A DNA stretch of 64,000 nt, taken from the NCBI GenBank assembly GCA_965218045.1, contig CBDCJX010000011.1:930001-994000 (forward strand), in the 5' to 3' direction. How positions within the stretch are numbered: position 1 is the first letter of the stretch; every line of letters starts with the position of its first letter. The notes under the pieces are model-generated. The model saw only the letters and a list, made by a program, of their open reading frames with translations. It ran no database searches and was not told where the DNA came from. Shown here piece after piece: positions 51,322-60,295 of the stretch. Both the position numbers and the translations under genes were made by a program. The DNA is from CAVRCA01 sp965218045. GTDB lineage: Bacteria > Pseudomonadota > Alphaproteobacteria > Acetobacterales > Acetobacteraceae.

Positions 51322-52628
51322 TGGATGCCACCGTCCGGCCGGTCGAAACGATTGCCCTCCGGCGCAAATCCGGCTGGCTGCGACAGTGGCCATGGATAGC
51401 CGCACTCATCGTGGCATTGGTCATGCCGTGGGTTTTCTATGACTGGACGCACGATCGCCAGTCCGGCTTCACGGTGTCGATGCTTAGTCAGATGGGCATG
51501 ATGGTGATCTTCGCACTGTCGTACAACATGCTGATGGGCCAGGCGGGGTTGCTGTCGTTCGGCCATGCGGCGTTCTTCGGCCTTGGCGGCTATTTCGCCG
51601 CGCACGTGCTCAACGGCGCGCCCACCGTCGTGCCGGTCGAGCTGGTTCCCCTGGTGGCGGGTCTCGGCGGGCTCTGCTGCGCCATCGTGTTCGGCTACAT
51701 GGCGACCCGACAGCGTGCCACGGCGTTCGCCATGATCACCTTGGGCTTCGGCGAGCTCGTGACGGTTTCCGCCGTGATGTTCCACGCCTTTTTCGGCGGC
51801 GAGGGTGGTATCACCACCAACCGGGTGATCGACAACAGCCTGTTCGGGATCGAGTACCTGCACGGGATCGAGGTCTATTACCTCATCATCGCCTGGATGG
51901 TGATCTCGGTCGCGGCGATGGCATACCTTACCGGAACCCCGCTCGGGCGCATGGCCAATGCGTGCCGCGACAACCACGAGCGGGCGCAGTTCATGGGGTA
52001 CGATCCGAAGGTCGTCCGCTTTCTGCAATTCTCGTTGGCCGGCCTGTTCGCCGGCATAGGCGGAGGGTTGTACGCGCTGACCTACGAGATCGTCACCTTT
52101 GACGCCGTTGCCGCCCCGCTTTCGGCGAACGCGCTGCTGATGGCCTATATCGGCGGCGTCACCGTCTTCGCCGGTCCGATCATTGGCGCCGTGCTCATCA
52201 CCTTGCTGCAAAGCGGGCTGAGCCTGCTGTCGAATGCGTGGCTGGTCTATGTGGGCGTGCTGTTCATCGCCATGGTCATGTTCGCGCCGGGCGGGATCGC
52301 CGGGATCATTGCCGCGCACGATCCGGTGCTGCGGACCGGCCGCATGGGACGCCTCGCCGTCCCGTATCTCCGCATGGTGATACCGGCCCTGGCGACGGTG
52401 TTCGGCGTCGTCGCTTTGGTGGAGCTGCTTTCGTTTCTCACCATCGGCGCGGCGCAGGGCAAGACCTTGGAGCTGTTTGGCTACGTCATCAATGCCGACG
52501 CGGCGCGGCCATGGATCGTGGCGACGGTGTGCCTGATCGGCGGCGGCATCTGGCTGCATTTCGAGGGGCGCGCGTTCCGCCGGGTCTGGGGGACGGTCAC
52601 CGCGGACCTCGAGATCGAAGCCGCATGA
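51318..52628 (+). CDS. livM: Branched-chain-type ABC transporter permease LivM
   Basis: A 436-residue inner-membrane permease, coupled to livH. The core motif MLMGQAGLLSFGHAAFFGLGGYF near residue 70 (read in parts) and the coupling region VTVFAGPIIGAVLITLL near residue 285 are typical. The protein is longer than usual: the C-terminal 90 residues add further hydrophobic helices beyond the normal LivM end. The livG start overlaps its stop (ATGA at 52625). Confidence 0.92.
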   Translation: MMDATVRPVETIALRRKSGWLRQWPWIAALIVALVMPWVFYDWTHDRQSGFTVSMLSQMGMMVIFALSYNMLMGQAGLLSFGHAAFFGLGGYFAAHVLNGAPTVVPVELVPLVAGLGGLCCAIVFGYMATRQRATAFAMITLGFGELVTVSAVMFHAFFGGEGGITTNRVIDNSLFGIEYLHGIEVYYLIIAWMVISVAAMAYLTGTPLGRMANACRDNHERAQFMGYDPKVVRFLQFSLAGLFAGIGGGLYALTYEIVTFDAVAAPLSANALLMAYIGGVTVFAGPIIGAVLITLLQSGLSLLSNAWLVYVGVLFIAMVMFAPGGIAGIIAAHDPVLRTGRMGRLAVPYLRMVIPALATVFGVVALVELLSFLTIGAAQGKTLELFGYVINADAARPWIVATVCLIGGGIWLHFEGRAFRRVWGTVTADLEIEAA

Positions 52629-53401
52629 ATGCGACCGGCGCGCACGCGCCCACCGCAAACGCAATCGAGCTGCGTGACGTCAAGAAGAGCTTCGGCAGAA
52701 CCGAGATCATTCGCGGCATCAACCTCGACGTCGTCCGCGGCGAACGACACGCCATCATCGGCCCGAATGGCGCCGGCAAAACGACCTTGTTCAACCTCGT
52801 CAGCGGACGGTTCCCGATCACCTCGGGCAGCATCGCGCTGAACGGCTCACGTATCGACGCCTTGCCGGCGCACCGGATCAATCGGCTCGGGCTGTCGCGC
52901 AGCTTCCAGATCACCTCCATCTATCACCGGCTCAGCGTGTTCGAGAATATCCGCTGTAGTCTGCTGTGGAGCCGCGGCTACAAGTACTCCTTCTGGTCGC
53001 CGCTTGCTCGTCAACGGGCGCTGAACGAGTCCGCCGAGCATCTGCTGGAGGAGTTGAACCTCGCGAGCCGTCGCGATCTCACCGCCGGCTTGCTGTCCTA
53101 TGCCGAGCAGCGCGCGCTCGAGATCGGCATGACAGTCGCCGGTGATGCAAAAGTGATCCTGCTCGACGAACCGACGGCGGGCATGAGCCACAGCGAGACC
53201 GACTACGCGATAGCGCTGATCCGTCGCATGACCGAGGGCAAGACCTTGGTCATGGTCGAGCACGACATGCAGGTGGTGTTCGATCTGGCCGACACGATCA
53301 CCGTCGTGGTCTACGGCGAGGTGATCGCATCGGGACCACCCGCGTCGATCCGGGCCAGCACAGCGGTGCAGGAAGCCTATCTCGGAGAGCTCGCCGCATG
53401 A
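52625..53401 (+). CDS. livG: Branched-chain-type ABC transporter ATPase LivG
   Basis: A 258-residue ABC ATPase. Walker A GPNGAGKTT near residue 47, signature region LLSYAEQRALEIGMTVA near residue 157 (LSYxEQ in place of LSGGQ, as is usual for LivG), Walker B VILLDEPTAGM and His in MVEHDM. The frame is open upstream inside livM, but the ATG at 52625 overlapping the livM stop is the natural start. It ends overlapping livF by four bases. Confidence 0.94.
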   Translation: MNATGAHAPTANAIELRDVKKSFGRTEIIRGINLDVVRGERHAIIGPNGAGKTTLFNLVSGRFPITSGSIALNGSRIDALPAHRINRLGLSRSFQITSIYHRLSVFENIRCSLLWSRGYKYSFWSPLARQRALNESAEHLLEELNLASRRDLTAGLLSYAEQRALEIGMTVAGDAKVILLDEPTAGMSHSETDYAIALIRRMTEGKTLVMVEHDMQVVFDLADTITVVVYGEVIASGPPASIRASTAVQEAYLGELAA

Positions 53402-54096
53402 TGCTCGAAGTCGCCGACCTGCACGCCTACTACGGCAAGAGCCACATCCTGCATGGCGTCGATCTCAGTGTGGACGAAGGCGAGATCGTCAGCCTGCTCG
53501 GGCGCAACGGCGTCGGTCGCTCGACGACGTGCAAGGCGATCATGGGTCTGGTCCCGCCACACGGCAACATCCGCTACAAGGGACGCGACATCGCCGGGCT
53601 GCGCTCCGACCTGGTTGCGCGTACGGGAATCGGCTACGTGCCGGAGGACCGGCAGATCTTTCCTACCCTCACGGTGCGGCAGAACCTCGAACTGGGGCTG
53701 AAGCGCGCGGGGGTGTTCGGGCGTTGGAAGTTCGAGGACGTGTATGGGCTGTTCCCCAATCTGGGCGAACGGCAGGATACGGCGGCGGGGGTGCTGTCGG
53801 GCGGCGAGCAGCAGATGCTGTCGATGTGTCGCACCCTGATGGGCGACCCCGACCTCGTGCTGATCGACGAACCAACCGAGGGTCTTGCGCCACGTCTGGT
53901 CGAGCAGGTGGGCGTGCTGCTTTCGGAGATCGCCAATCGCGGCGTCGCGATCCTGCTGATCGAGCAGAAGCTCACCATCGCGCTCAAAATCTCGCAGCGG
54001 CTCTACGTGATGGGCCACGGCCGCATCGTGTTCCAGGGCACGCCGGGTGACCTCACCGCCAACGAGGAAATCCGCAAGGAGTGGCTGGAAGTCTGA
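53398..54096 (+). CDS. livF: Branched-chain-type ABC transporter ATPase LivF, with altered Walker A
   Basis: A 232-residue ABC ATPase. The signature LSGGEQQMLSMCRTLMGDP and Walker B LVLIDEPTEGLAP are normal. Walker A, however, reads GRNGVGRSTT: the invariant lysine that contacts ATP phosphates is Arg41 here. The other LivF domain in this window (1216) has GRNGVGKTT. Either Arg is tolerated in this group or the site hydrolyses poorly and the transporter relies on the LivG site. It ends the SBP-SBP-livHMGF operon. Confidence 0.92.
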   Translation: MMLEVADLHAYYGKSHILHGVDLSVDEGEIVSLLGRNGVGRSTTCKAIMGLVPPHGNIRYKGRDIAGLRSDLVARTGIGYVPEDRQIFPTLTVRQNLELGLKRAGVFGRWKFEDVYGLFPNLGERQDTAAGVLSGGEQQMLSMCRTLMGDPDLVLIDEPTEGLAPRLVEQVGVLLSEIANRGVAILLIEQKLTIALKISQRLYVMGHGRIVFQGTPGDLTANEEIRKEWLEV

Positions 54097-54106
54097 ACCG
54101 CCTGCC

Positions 54107-54541
54107 CTACGGCTCTCGCGCGAGTAGCTCGCCGAGCGTAAAGGGGCAGCTAGCCGGCACGGAGGACGCCGGCTGACCGTCCATTGCTTCCGGCAGGCCG
54201 CGCAAGGCATCCTTGTAGAGGTCCATCACGTCGATCTTCTTACTCATGGAAGGCGAGTACCGCCGGCGTGCCTGCGAGCGGAAGTTCTTGGCATCTGCGC
54301 GCCAGCTAGGTGCTGAAAGCGACGTCGGCCAACCCTGCGCCTTCAGCCAGTGGACGAGGGCCTGGAACAGCAGCGACTCCACCGCCTCGACCTGGCCGCG
54401 GCCCACGCTCTCGATCTCCTCGATGATATTCTCCCAGTCCGGATGGGCATCGTTCAGCCGCTCGCCGGCGGCAACACGTCGGAGCAGCGCCGCTTGCTCC
54501 TCGCTCCACACTACGATGTCCGCTTCGTAGAGATCGCTCAT
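54107..54541 (-). CDS. DUF29 family protein
   Basis: A 144-residue protein of the DUF29 group, with LYEADIVVWSEEQAALLRR at the start and WENIIEEIESVGRGQVEAVESLL near residue 39, followed by RSQARRRYSPSM. It is soluble and helical. Function is unknown; the family is widespread in cyanobacteria and Proteobacteria. The ATG at 54541 follows the upstream LLM gene's stop directly and is preferred to a start nine codons earlier. Confidence 0.85.
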   Translation of the reverse strand: MSDLYEADIVVWSEEQAALLRRVAAGERLNDAHPDWENIIEEIESVGRGQVEAVESLLFQALVHWLKAQGWPTSLSAPSWRADAKNFRSQARRRYSPSMSKKIDVMDLYKDALRGLPEAMDGQPASSVPASCPFTLGELLAREP

Positions 54542-54542
54542 C

Positions 54543-55580
54543 CTATAGGGCGGCCTCCGCCGCCACACGCAGCGCCTCGACGCTGCCGCCGGTCAGCACC
54601 ATCGTGCGCACCTTGTGGCTCTTGCCGACCTCTTTCCAGACCTGCATGCGGTCCTTGATGCGGTCCGCCGAGCCGACCAGGGAAATCTCGTCGATCAGCG
54701 CCGCCGGCACCGCCGCCTCCGCTTCCTTCTTTTTACCATCCAGGTAGAAATCCTGGATCTTCATCGCCGCTTCCTCGTAGCCGAGGCGCTTGGCGAGGTC
54801 GTTGTAGAAATTCTTCGAGCGCGCGCCCATGCCGCCGATGTACAGCGCCAGCTCCGGCCGCAGCGCGTCGCGGCAGGCGTCGAGATCGTCGCCCATGCGG
54901 ATGCGCACGTAGGGCGCGTTGTCGAAATCGGCCATCGTCTTGCTGTTGGCCGCCTTCTTCATGCCGCCCTCGATCGCATCGGTGATGAGGTTTGGCTGCT
55001 CGGGCGAGAAGAAGATCGGCAAGGTGCCGTCGGCCACCTCGCCCGCAGTACGCAGTCCGGCCGGCGTGATCGACGCGGTGTAGATCGGCAGGCTCGGATC
55101 GCCATGCACGATGCTTTTCAGCGGCTTGCCGAGCCCGCTCGCATCCGGCCCTTTGTAGGGGATCTGATAGTGCTCGCCCTCGAAGCTCAGCGGCGCCTCC
55201 CGACGCAGGATCTGGCGGATGATCGCGGCGTATTCCTTGGTGCGCGCCAGCGGCTTGCCGAACGCGACGCCGTGCCAACCCTCGATCACCTGCGGCCCGG
55301 AAGGCCCGATGCCGCAGAGGAAGCGATTGCCCGACATCATCTGCAAGGTCATCGCCGTCATCGCAGCGCAGGTCGGCGTGCGGGCTTGCATCTGCATGAT
55401 GCCGGTCCCCGCCTTGATCTTCGTGGTTCGGGCCAGCACCCAGGCGATCGGCGTCACCGCGTCCGTCCCATACGCCTCGCCGCTCCAGACTTGCGAGTAG
55501 CCGAGACGCTCCGCCTCCAGCACCTTGTCCATGTCGACCGGATTGCCGGCCGAGACTTTTAGCGTGATTCCGAGCTGCAT
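54543..55580 (-). CDS. LLM-class oxidoreductase, probably F420-dependent
   Basis: A 345-residue luciferase-like TIM-barrel protein. Typical F420-type segments are LGITLKVSAGN, RLGYSQVWSGEAYGTD, RTTKIKAGTGIMQMQARTP and RFLCGIGPSGPQVIEGWHG. It resembles the F420-dependent group found mostly in Actinobacteria, and an F420 synthesis locus lies 2 kb away. The reaction (hydride transfer to or from an organic substrate) is unknown. It is the second gene of a minus-strand LLM pair; the first ends 5 bases before it starts. Confidence 0.85.
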   Translation of the reverse strand: MQLGITLKVSAGNPVDMDKVLEAERLGYSQVWSGEAYGTDAVTPIAWVLARTTKIKAGTGIMQMQARTPTCAAMTAMTLQMMSGNRFLCGIGPSGPQVIEGWHGVAFGKPLARTKEYAAIIRQILRREAPLSFEGEHYQIPYKGPDASGLGKPLKSIVHGDPSLPIYTASITPAGLRTAGEVADGTLPIFFSPEQPNLITDAIEGGMKKAANSKTMADFDNAPYVRIRMGDDLDACRDALRPELALYIGGMGARSKNFYNDLAKRLGYEEAAMKIQDFYLDGKKKEAEAAVPAALIDEISLVGSADRIKDRMQVWKEVGKSHKVRTMVLTGGSVEALRVAAEAAL

Positions 55581-55585
55581 GGTTG

Positions 55586-56539
55586 TCAGACCTTGTTCAG
55601 AACGTCTTCGCGGAAGCGCTTCATCGTGGTGAGCGACGCCTCGACATCGGCGCCGACCAAGGTGAAGTCGACCGCCACCACGCCAACATCGCGCAGCGCG
55701 CGCAGATCGCCGATGATGTCCTGGTTGCCGCCGGAGAACAGCCGCCGCTCGCCGTCATCCGCCTTGTCCGGCAAGCGCTCCCCATGCGTGGCGACACGAT
55801 AGGCCAGCGCCACGTCGGATGGTTTGCGACCGGCCTTCTCGACCAGCCCGCGCAACTTGTCGACGCCGGCCTGGTAGCGCGGCAGGCTGTCCAGCCTGAA
55901 ATCGGGGTTGGTGCCGAGCGGATACCAGCCATCGCCAAGCCGCGCCGTCCGCCGCAACGCCGGGCCGCTCTCGCCGCCGACCCAGATCGGCGGATGCGGC
56001 CGCTGCACCGGCTTGGGTTCGAAGATGATGTCGGAGAACTGCACGTATTTGCCCGAGAAGCTTGGGTTCTCCTTGGTCCATAGCTCCTTGCAGGCGAGCA
56101 GGTATTCGTCGGTGACGGTGCCGCGATGGTCGAACGGCTCGGTGTCGAGCGCCTCGAACTCCTCGCGCATCCAGCCCGCGCCGATGCCGAAGGTGATCCG
56201 GCCTTCGGAGAGCACATCCATCGTGGCGATCATCTTCGCGGTCAGCACCGCCGGACGATGCGGCACGACGGTCACGGAAGACAGAATGCGGATCTTCTTC
56301 GTCTTGGCGACGACGAACATCATCTCCATCAGTTGCTCGTGGCGCTTCGCCCGCGCGCCCGCTGGAAACTCGCCGCTATCGGCGTACGGGTATTTGTTGG
56401 CGATCGAGGCCGGGATGACCACGTGATCACTGACCTGGCAGCACTCATAGCCCATCGCCTCGCCTTCGACCGCGAGCCGCGTCAGGCTGTCCGGCGCGAT
56501 CAGGTCTCCGGCGGTCGGCAAGTTGAAGCCGTACTGCAT
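55586..56539 (-). CDS. LLM-class oxidoreductase, probably F420-dependent
   Basis: A 317-residue luciferase-like protein. Segments include GYECCQVSDHVVIP near residue 30, IRILSSVTVVPHRPAVLTAKMIAT near residue 83, RITFGIGAGWMREEFEALD near residue 110 and HPPIWVGGESGPALRRTAR. The SDHVVIP form and GAGW motif are typical of F420-dependent members. The frame opens further upstream, but GGGAGG precedes the ATG at 56539. It is divergent from fbiC across a 167-base gap that may hold a shared control region. Confidence 0.85.
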   Translation of the reverse strand: MQYGFNLPTAGDLIAPDSLTRLAVEGEAMGYECCQVSDHVVIPASIANKYPYADSGEFPAGARAKRHEQLMEMMFVVAKTKKIRILSSVTVVPHRPAVLTAKMIATMDVLSEGRITFGIGAGWMREEFEALDTEPFDHRGTVTDEYLLACKELWTKENPSFSGKYVQFSDIIFEPKPVQRPHPPIWVGGESGPALRRTARLGDGWYPLGTNPDFRLDSLPRYQAGVDKLRGLVEKAGRKPSDVALAYRVATHGERLPDKADDGERRLFSGGNQDIIGDLRALRDVGVVAVDFTLVGADVEASLTTMKRFREDVLNKV

Positions 56540-56706
56540 GATCCATCCCTCCCCCTCATGGCTGCCCGCCACGATAGCACACGATTTCGCGTTGGCTTCC
56601 CCCCTGCCCTGGGTACAGACTGACGGCAAGCCAACCAGGCAGGGGGATCGGCAATGGACCCTCGTCCCGCGCACGCGGCGGGGTCGGCGCCGAGCATGAT
56701 CATACG

Positions 56707-59073
56707 ATGACCAACGACGACGAGACCACGCGCTGGATCGAGCACGCGCCGCTGCCCGAACTGATGCGGCAAGCGGCCACGATGCGGGATGCGGGCCACG
56801 GGCGCAACCTGTCCTACTCGCGCAAGGTGTTCATCCCGCTGACCAAGTTGTGTCGCGACGTGTGCCACTACTGCACCTTCGCCGAGCGTCCGCGCGCCGA
56901 CCGGCCGGCCTATCTCGCGCCCGACGATGTGCTGGCGATCGCCCGCGCCGGGGCGGCGGCGGGCTGCACCGAGGCACTGTTCACCTTGGGCGACAAGCCG
57001 GAGCTGCGCTACCGCGCCGCGTCCGAGGCGCTGGCGGAGCTGGGATACGCGACCACCATCGAATACCTGCGAGCGATGTGCGCGCTGATATTGACGGAGA
57101 CCGGGCTGCTGCCGCACGCCAACCCGGGCGTGATGACGCGCGACGAGATCGCCGGGCTACGCGAGGTCAACGCCAGCCAAGGCATCATGCTGGAATCAGC
57201 GAGCGCGCGGCTGTGCGAGCCCGGCGGGGTGCATTTCGGCTCGCCCGACAAGCACCCGGCGGTGCGGCTGGAGACGATCCGGCTCGCCGGCGAGCTCGAT
57301 GTGCCGTTCACCACCGGCGTCCTGATCGGCATCGGGGAGACCCGCGCCGAGCGGCTGCAATCGCTGTTCGCGTTGCGCGACCTGCACGCGCGTTACGGTC
57401 ACATCCAGGAAGTGATCGTGCAGAACTTTCGCGCCAAGCCAAAGACCAAGCGTGAACACGCGCCGGAGCCCGATCTGGACGACCTGCTGTGGACCGTCGC
57501 CGCCGCGCGGCTGATCTTGGGGCCGGCGATGAACCTCCAGGCTCCGCCCAACCTCACGCCCGTCGATTACCAGCGCATTGTCGAGGCGGGAATCAACGAC
57601 TGGGGTGGCGTCTCGCCGGTTACGCCGGATCACGTCAATCCCGAGGCACCGTGGCCGCAGATCGAGGAGCTTGCGCAACGCACCGCCGAGGCGGGCAAGG
57701 TGCTGGTCCAGCGGCTGCCGGTCTACCCGGCCTACGCGCGGGACGCAGATCGCTGGCTCGCGCCGAAGGTCGCCACCCAGGTGCGCCGGGCGATGGATGC
57801 CGATGGGCTCGCGCGCGACGACGACTGGGCGCCCGGCCTGACCGTGCCACCGCCCCAGGGCACCTCGCGGCTCGTCGCGGCCGACGCCCACATCGTCGAT
57901 ATCGTTGCCCGGGCAACCAATGGCGAACGGCTGGATGAACCCCGGATCGTGCGACTGTTCGCGGCGCGCGACGCGGATTACAACTACGTGGTCTCGGCCG
58001 CCGACGCGCTCCGACAGGCGGTGAGCGGCGACGTGATCCGCTACGTGGTCAACCGCAACATCAACTACACCAACATCTGCTATTACAAGTGCAAGTTCTG
58101 CGCGTTCTCCAAGGGCAAGACGCACGAGGCGCTGCGGGGCACGCCGTACGACCTCGAGCTCGAGGAGATCGTCCGTCGCTCGCGCGAAGCGTGGGATCGC
58201 GGCGCGACCGAGGTCTGTCTGCAAGGCGGCATCCACCCGGACTATACGGGTGCCACCTATGTCGGCATCGCGCGTGCGATCAAGACGGCGCTGCCGGACA
58301 TGCATGTCCACGCCTTTTCGCCGCTCGAAGTGACGCAGGGTGCCGCCACCCTCGACCGCACCATCCCAGACTTCCTCGCCGAGCTGAAGGGAGCCGGGCT
58401 GGGCACGCTCCCTGGAACGGCGGCGGAAATCCTCGACGACACCGTGCGCAGGGTCATCGCGCCGGACAAGATCATGACCGACCAGTGGCTCGGCGTCGTC
58501 GCGGCGGCGCATCGGCTCGGCGTGCGCACCACCTCGACAATCATGTTCGGCCATGTCGAGCAGCCGCTCTCCTGGGCGCGCCACCTGCTCGCGTTGCGCG
58601 ATCTGCAACAGCAGACCGGCGGCTTCACCGAATTCGTGCCCCTGCCTTTCGTTCACATGGAAGCGCCGATGTATCTGCGCGGCCTGTCGCGTCGCGGCCC
58701 GACCGTGCGCGAGGCGGTGCTGATGCACGCGGTCTCACGCCTCACCTTGCATCCGCTGATCACCAACATCCAGGTCTCCTGGGTGAAGATGGGACCGGAG
58801 GGCGCCGCGCGTTGTCTCAACGCGGGCGCCAACGATCTCGGCGGCACGTTGATGAACGAGAGCATCTCGCGCGCCGCCGGCACACAGCACGGGCAGGAGT
58901 TTCCACCCGGGGCAATGGAGGCGCTGATCCGCTTGATCGGCCGGACGCCGCAGCAGCGCGACACCTTGTATCGACCGGTCACCGACGAACGGCGCGCCGC
59001 CTCCTTCGCCGCGCCCGAACTGGCGTCGGTGGTGCTCACACCGCCACGCAAGCTCGCCCGGGCCGAGGCGTGA
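56707..59073 (+). CDS. fbiC: FO synthase, fused CofG-CofH (FbiC type)
   Basis: A 788-residue double radical-SAM enzyme that builds the deazaflavin Fo from tyrosine and a diaminouracil ribityl precursor. The CofG half (about 1-390) has the [4Fe-4S] motif CRDVCHYC (Cys49, 53, 56). The CofH half (about 410-770) has CYYKCKFC (Cys458, 462, 465), followed by CLQGGIHPDYTG. Fusion of both halves is the actinobacterial FbiC form; archaea and cyanobacteria have separate genes. It starts at the ATG at 56707. It is divergent from an LLM oxidoreductase and followed by a serine hydrolase. Confidence 0.95.
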   Translation: MTNDDETTRWIEHAPLPELMRQAATMRDAGHGRNLSYSRKVFIPLTKLCRDVCHYCTFAERPRADRPAYLAPDDVLAIARAGAAAGCTEALFTLGDKPELRYRAASEALAELGYATTIEYLRAMCALILTETGLLPHANPGVMTRDEIAGLREVNASQGIMLESASARLCEPGGVHFGSPDKHPAVRLETIRLAGELDVPFTTGVLIGIGETRAERLQSLFALRDLHARYGHIQEVIVQNFRAKPKTKREHAPEPDLDDLLWTVAAARLILGPAMNLQAPPNLTPVDYQRIVEAGINDWGGVSPVTPDHVNPEAPWPQIEELAQRTAEAGKVLVQRLPVYPAYARDADRWLAPKVATQVRRAMDADGLARDDDWAPGLTVPPPQGTSRLVAADAHIVDIVARATNGERLDEPRIVRLFAARDADYNYVVSAADALRQAVSGDVIRYVVNRNINYTNICYYKCKFCAFSKGKTHEALRGTPYDLELEEIVRRSREAWDRGATEVCLQGGIHPDYTGATYVGIARAIKTALPDMHVHAFSPLEVTQGAATLDRTIPDFLAELKGAGLGTLPGTAAEILDDTVRRVIAPDKIMTDQWLGVVAAAHRLGVRTTSTIMFGHVEQPLSWARHLLALRDLQQQTGGFTEFVPLPFVHMEAPMYLRGLSRRGPTVREAVLMHAVSRLTLHPLITNIQVSWVKMGPEGAARCLNAGANDLGGTLMNESISRAAGTQHGQEFPPGAMEALIRLIGRTPQQRDTLYRPVTDERRAASFAAPELASVVLTPPRKLARAEA

Positions 59074-59104
59074 CAAGCAACGCGTAGAGCAGAGGGAAAT
59101 TGCC

Positions 59105-60292
59105 ATGACGACATTCATGCTGCCGACCGCGTCACCGGAGGAGGTCGGGCTCTCCACCGAACGACTCGCCACCTTGTCCGAGGTGTTGCGCAGCCAGATC
59201 GAGCGCGGGCACATTCCCGGCGCCGTCGCACTGATCGGCCGCCGCGGCCGTGTTGCCTACTACGAGAGTTTCGGCGCGCGCGACCCCGAGCAGCGTGACC
59301 CGATGCAGAACGACTCGATCTTTCGCATCTACTCGATGACCAAGCCAATCGTCTCGGTTGCAACGATGATGTTGTGGGAGGAAGGCAAGTTCCTGCTCAA
59401 CGAGCCCGTGGCGAAATACATGCCCGAGTTCGCCAACCAGAAGGTGCTGGTGAGCCGCGATGGGACCACCGATCACGAGCCGGTCGAACGCGACGCCACG
59501 ATCCAGGACCTGCTGCGTCACACCTCCGGCCTCACCTATGAGTTCCGCGGCGAAGGTCCGGTGCAGAAAGCCTACATGGACGCGAAAATCTACCGGCGCA
59601 GCCAGAACAACGCCGACCAAGTGGCCATGCTCGGCAAGTTGCCGCTGATGCACCAGCCCGGTGCGCGCTGGGAGTACAGCCGCTCGACCGACGTGCTCGG
59701 CCGGCTGGTCGAGGTGGTCTCCGGCCGGACCTTGGGCGAGTTCATAGACGCGCGCATCGTCAAGCCGCTCGGCATGAGCGACAGCGCGTTCCACGTGCCA
59801 GCCGCGCATCACGGCCGCATTGCCCAGGCTTTCGCCAAGGACCCCGAGGGCGGCACCGACGTCCAGCTGCTCGAAGTGCGCGAGAAGCCGACCTTCGAAT
59901 CGGGCGGCGGCGGCATGGTCGCCACCACGCTCGATTACGCGCGGTTTCTGCAGATGATGCTGAACGGCGGCTTGCTCGATGGAACCCGGCTGCTCAGCCG
60001 CACCACGGTCGAGTTCATGACCGCCGATCACCTCGGCCCGGTCACCGGCCCGGCCGACCTGTTGACACCGGGCTACGGCTTCGGGCTCGGCTTCGCGGTG
60101 CGCAAGGAGCGTGGCATCGCGCCGATACCGGGTGCCGTCGGCCAATACTACTGGGGTGGTGCTGCGGGCACCACGTTCTGGGTCGATCCCGCCGAGCGGC
60201 TATACGCGGTGCTGATGATCCAGGCGCCGGCGCAACGCGAGCACTATCGGGTGCTGTTCCGCGACATGGTGTACGCCGCGATCGCCGACTGA
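59105..60292 (+). CDS. Serine hydrolase, beta-lactamase/EstB type
   Basis: A 395-residue class C-like hydrolase. The nucleophile motif is S-M-T-K in FRIYSMTKPIVSV near residue 77, the Tyr motif is WEYSRSTDVLGRL near residue 188, and a GGAAGT patch near the end takes the place of KTG. No signal peptide is seen, so it should be cytoplasmic. Members are esterases or amidases more often than antibiotic-degrading enzymes. It lies 31 bases after fbiC with a GAGGG site and is convergent with cofC, so it may be co-transcribed with fbiC. Confidence 0.85.
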   Translation: MTTFMLPTASPEEVGLSTERLATLSEVLRSQIERGHIPGAVALIGRRGRVAYYESFGARDPEQRDPMQNDSIFRIYSMTKPIVSVATMMLWEEGKFLLNEPVAKYMPEFANQKVLVSRDGTTDHEPVERDATIQDLLRHTSGLTYEFRGEGPVQKAYMDAKIYRRSQNNADQVAMLGKLPLMHQPGARWEYSRSTDVLGRLVEVVSGRTLGEFIDARIVKPLGMSDSAFHVPAAHHGRIAQAFAKDPEGGTDVQLLEVREKPTFESGGGGMVATTLDYARFLQMMLNGGLLDGTRLLSRTTVEFMTADHLGPVTGPADLLTPGYGFGLGFAVRKERGIAPIPGAVGQYYWGGAAGTTFWVDPAERLYAVLMIQAPAQREHYRVLFRDMVYAAIAD

Positions 60293-60295
60293 ATT

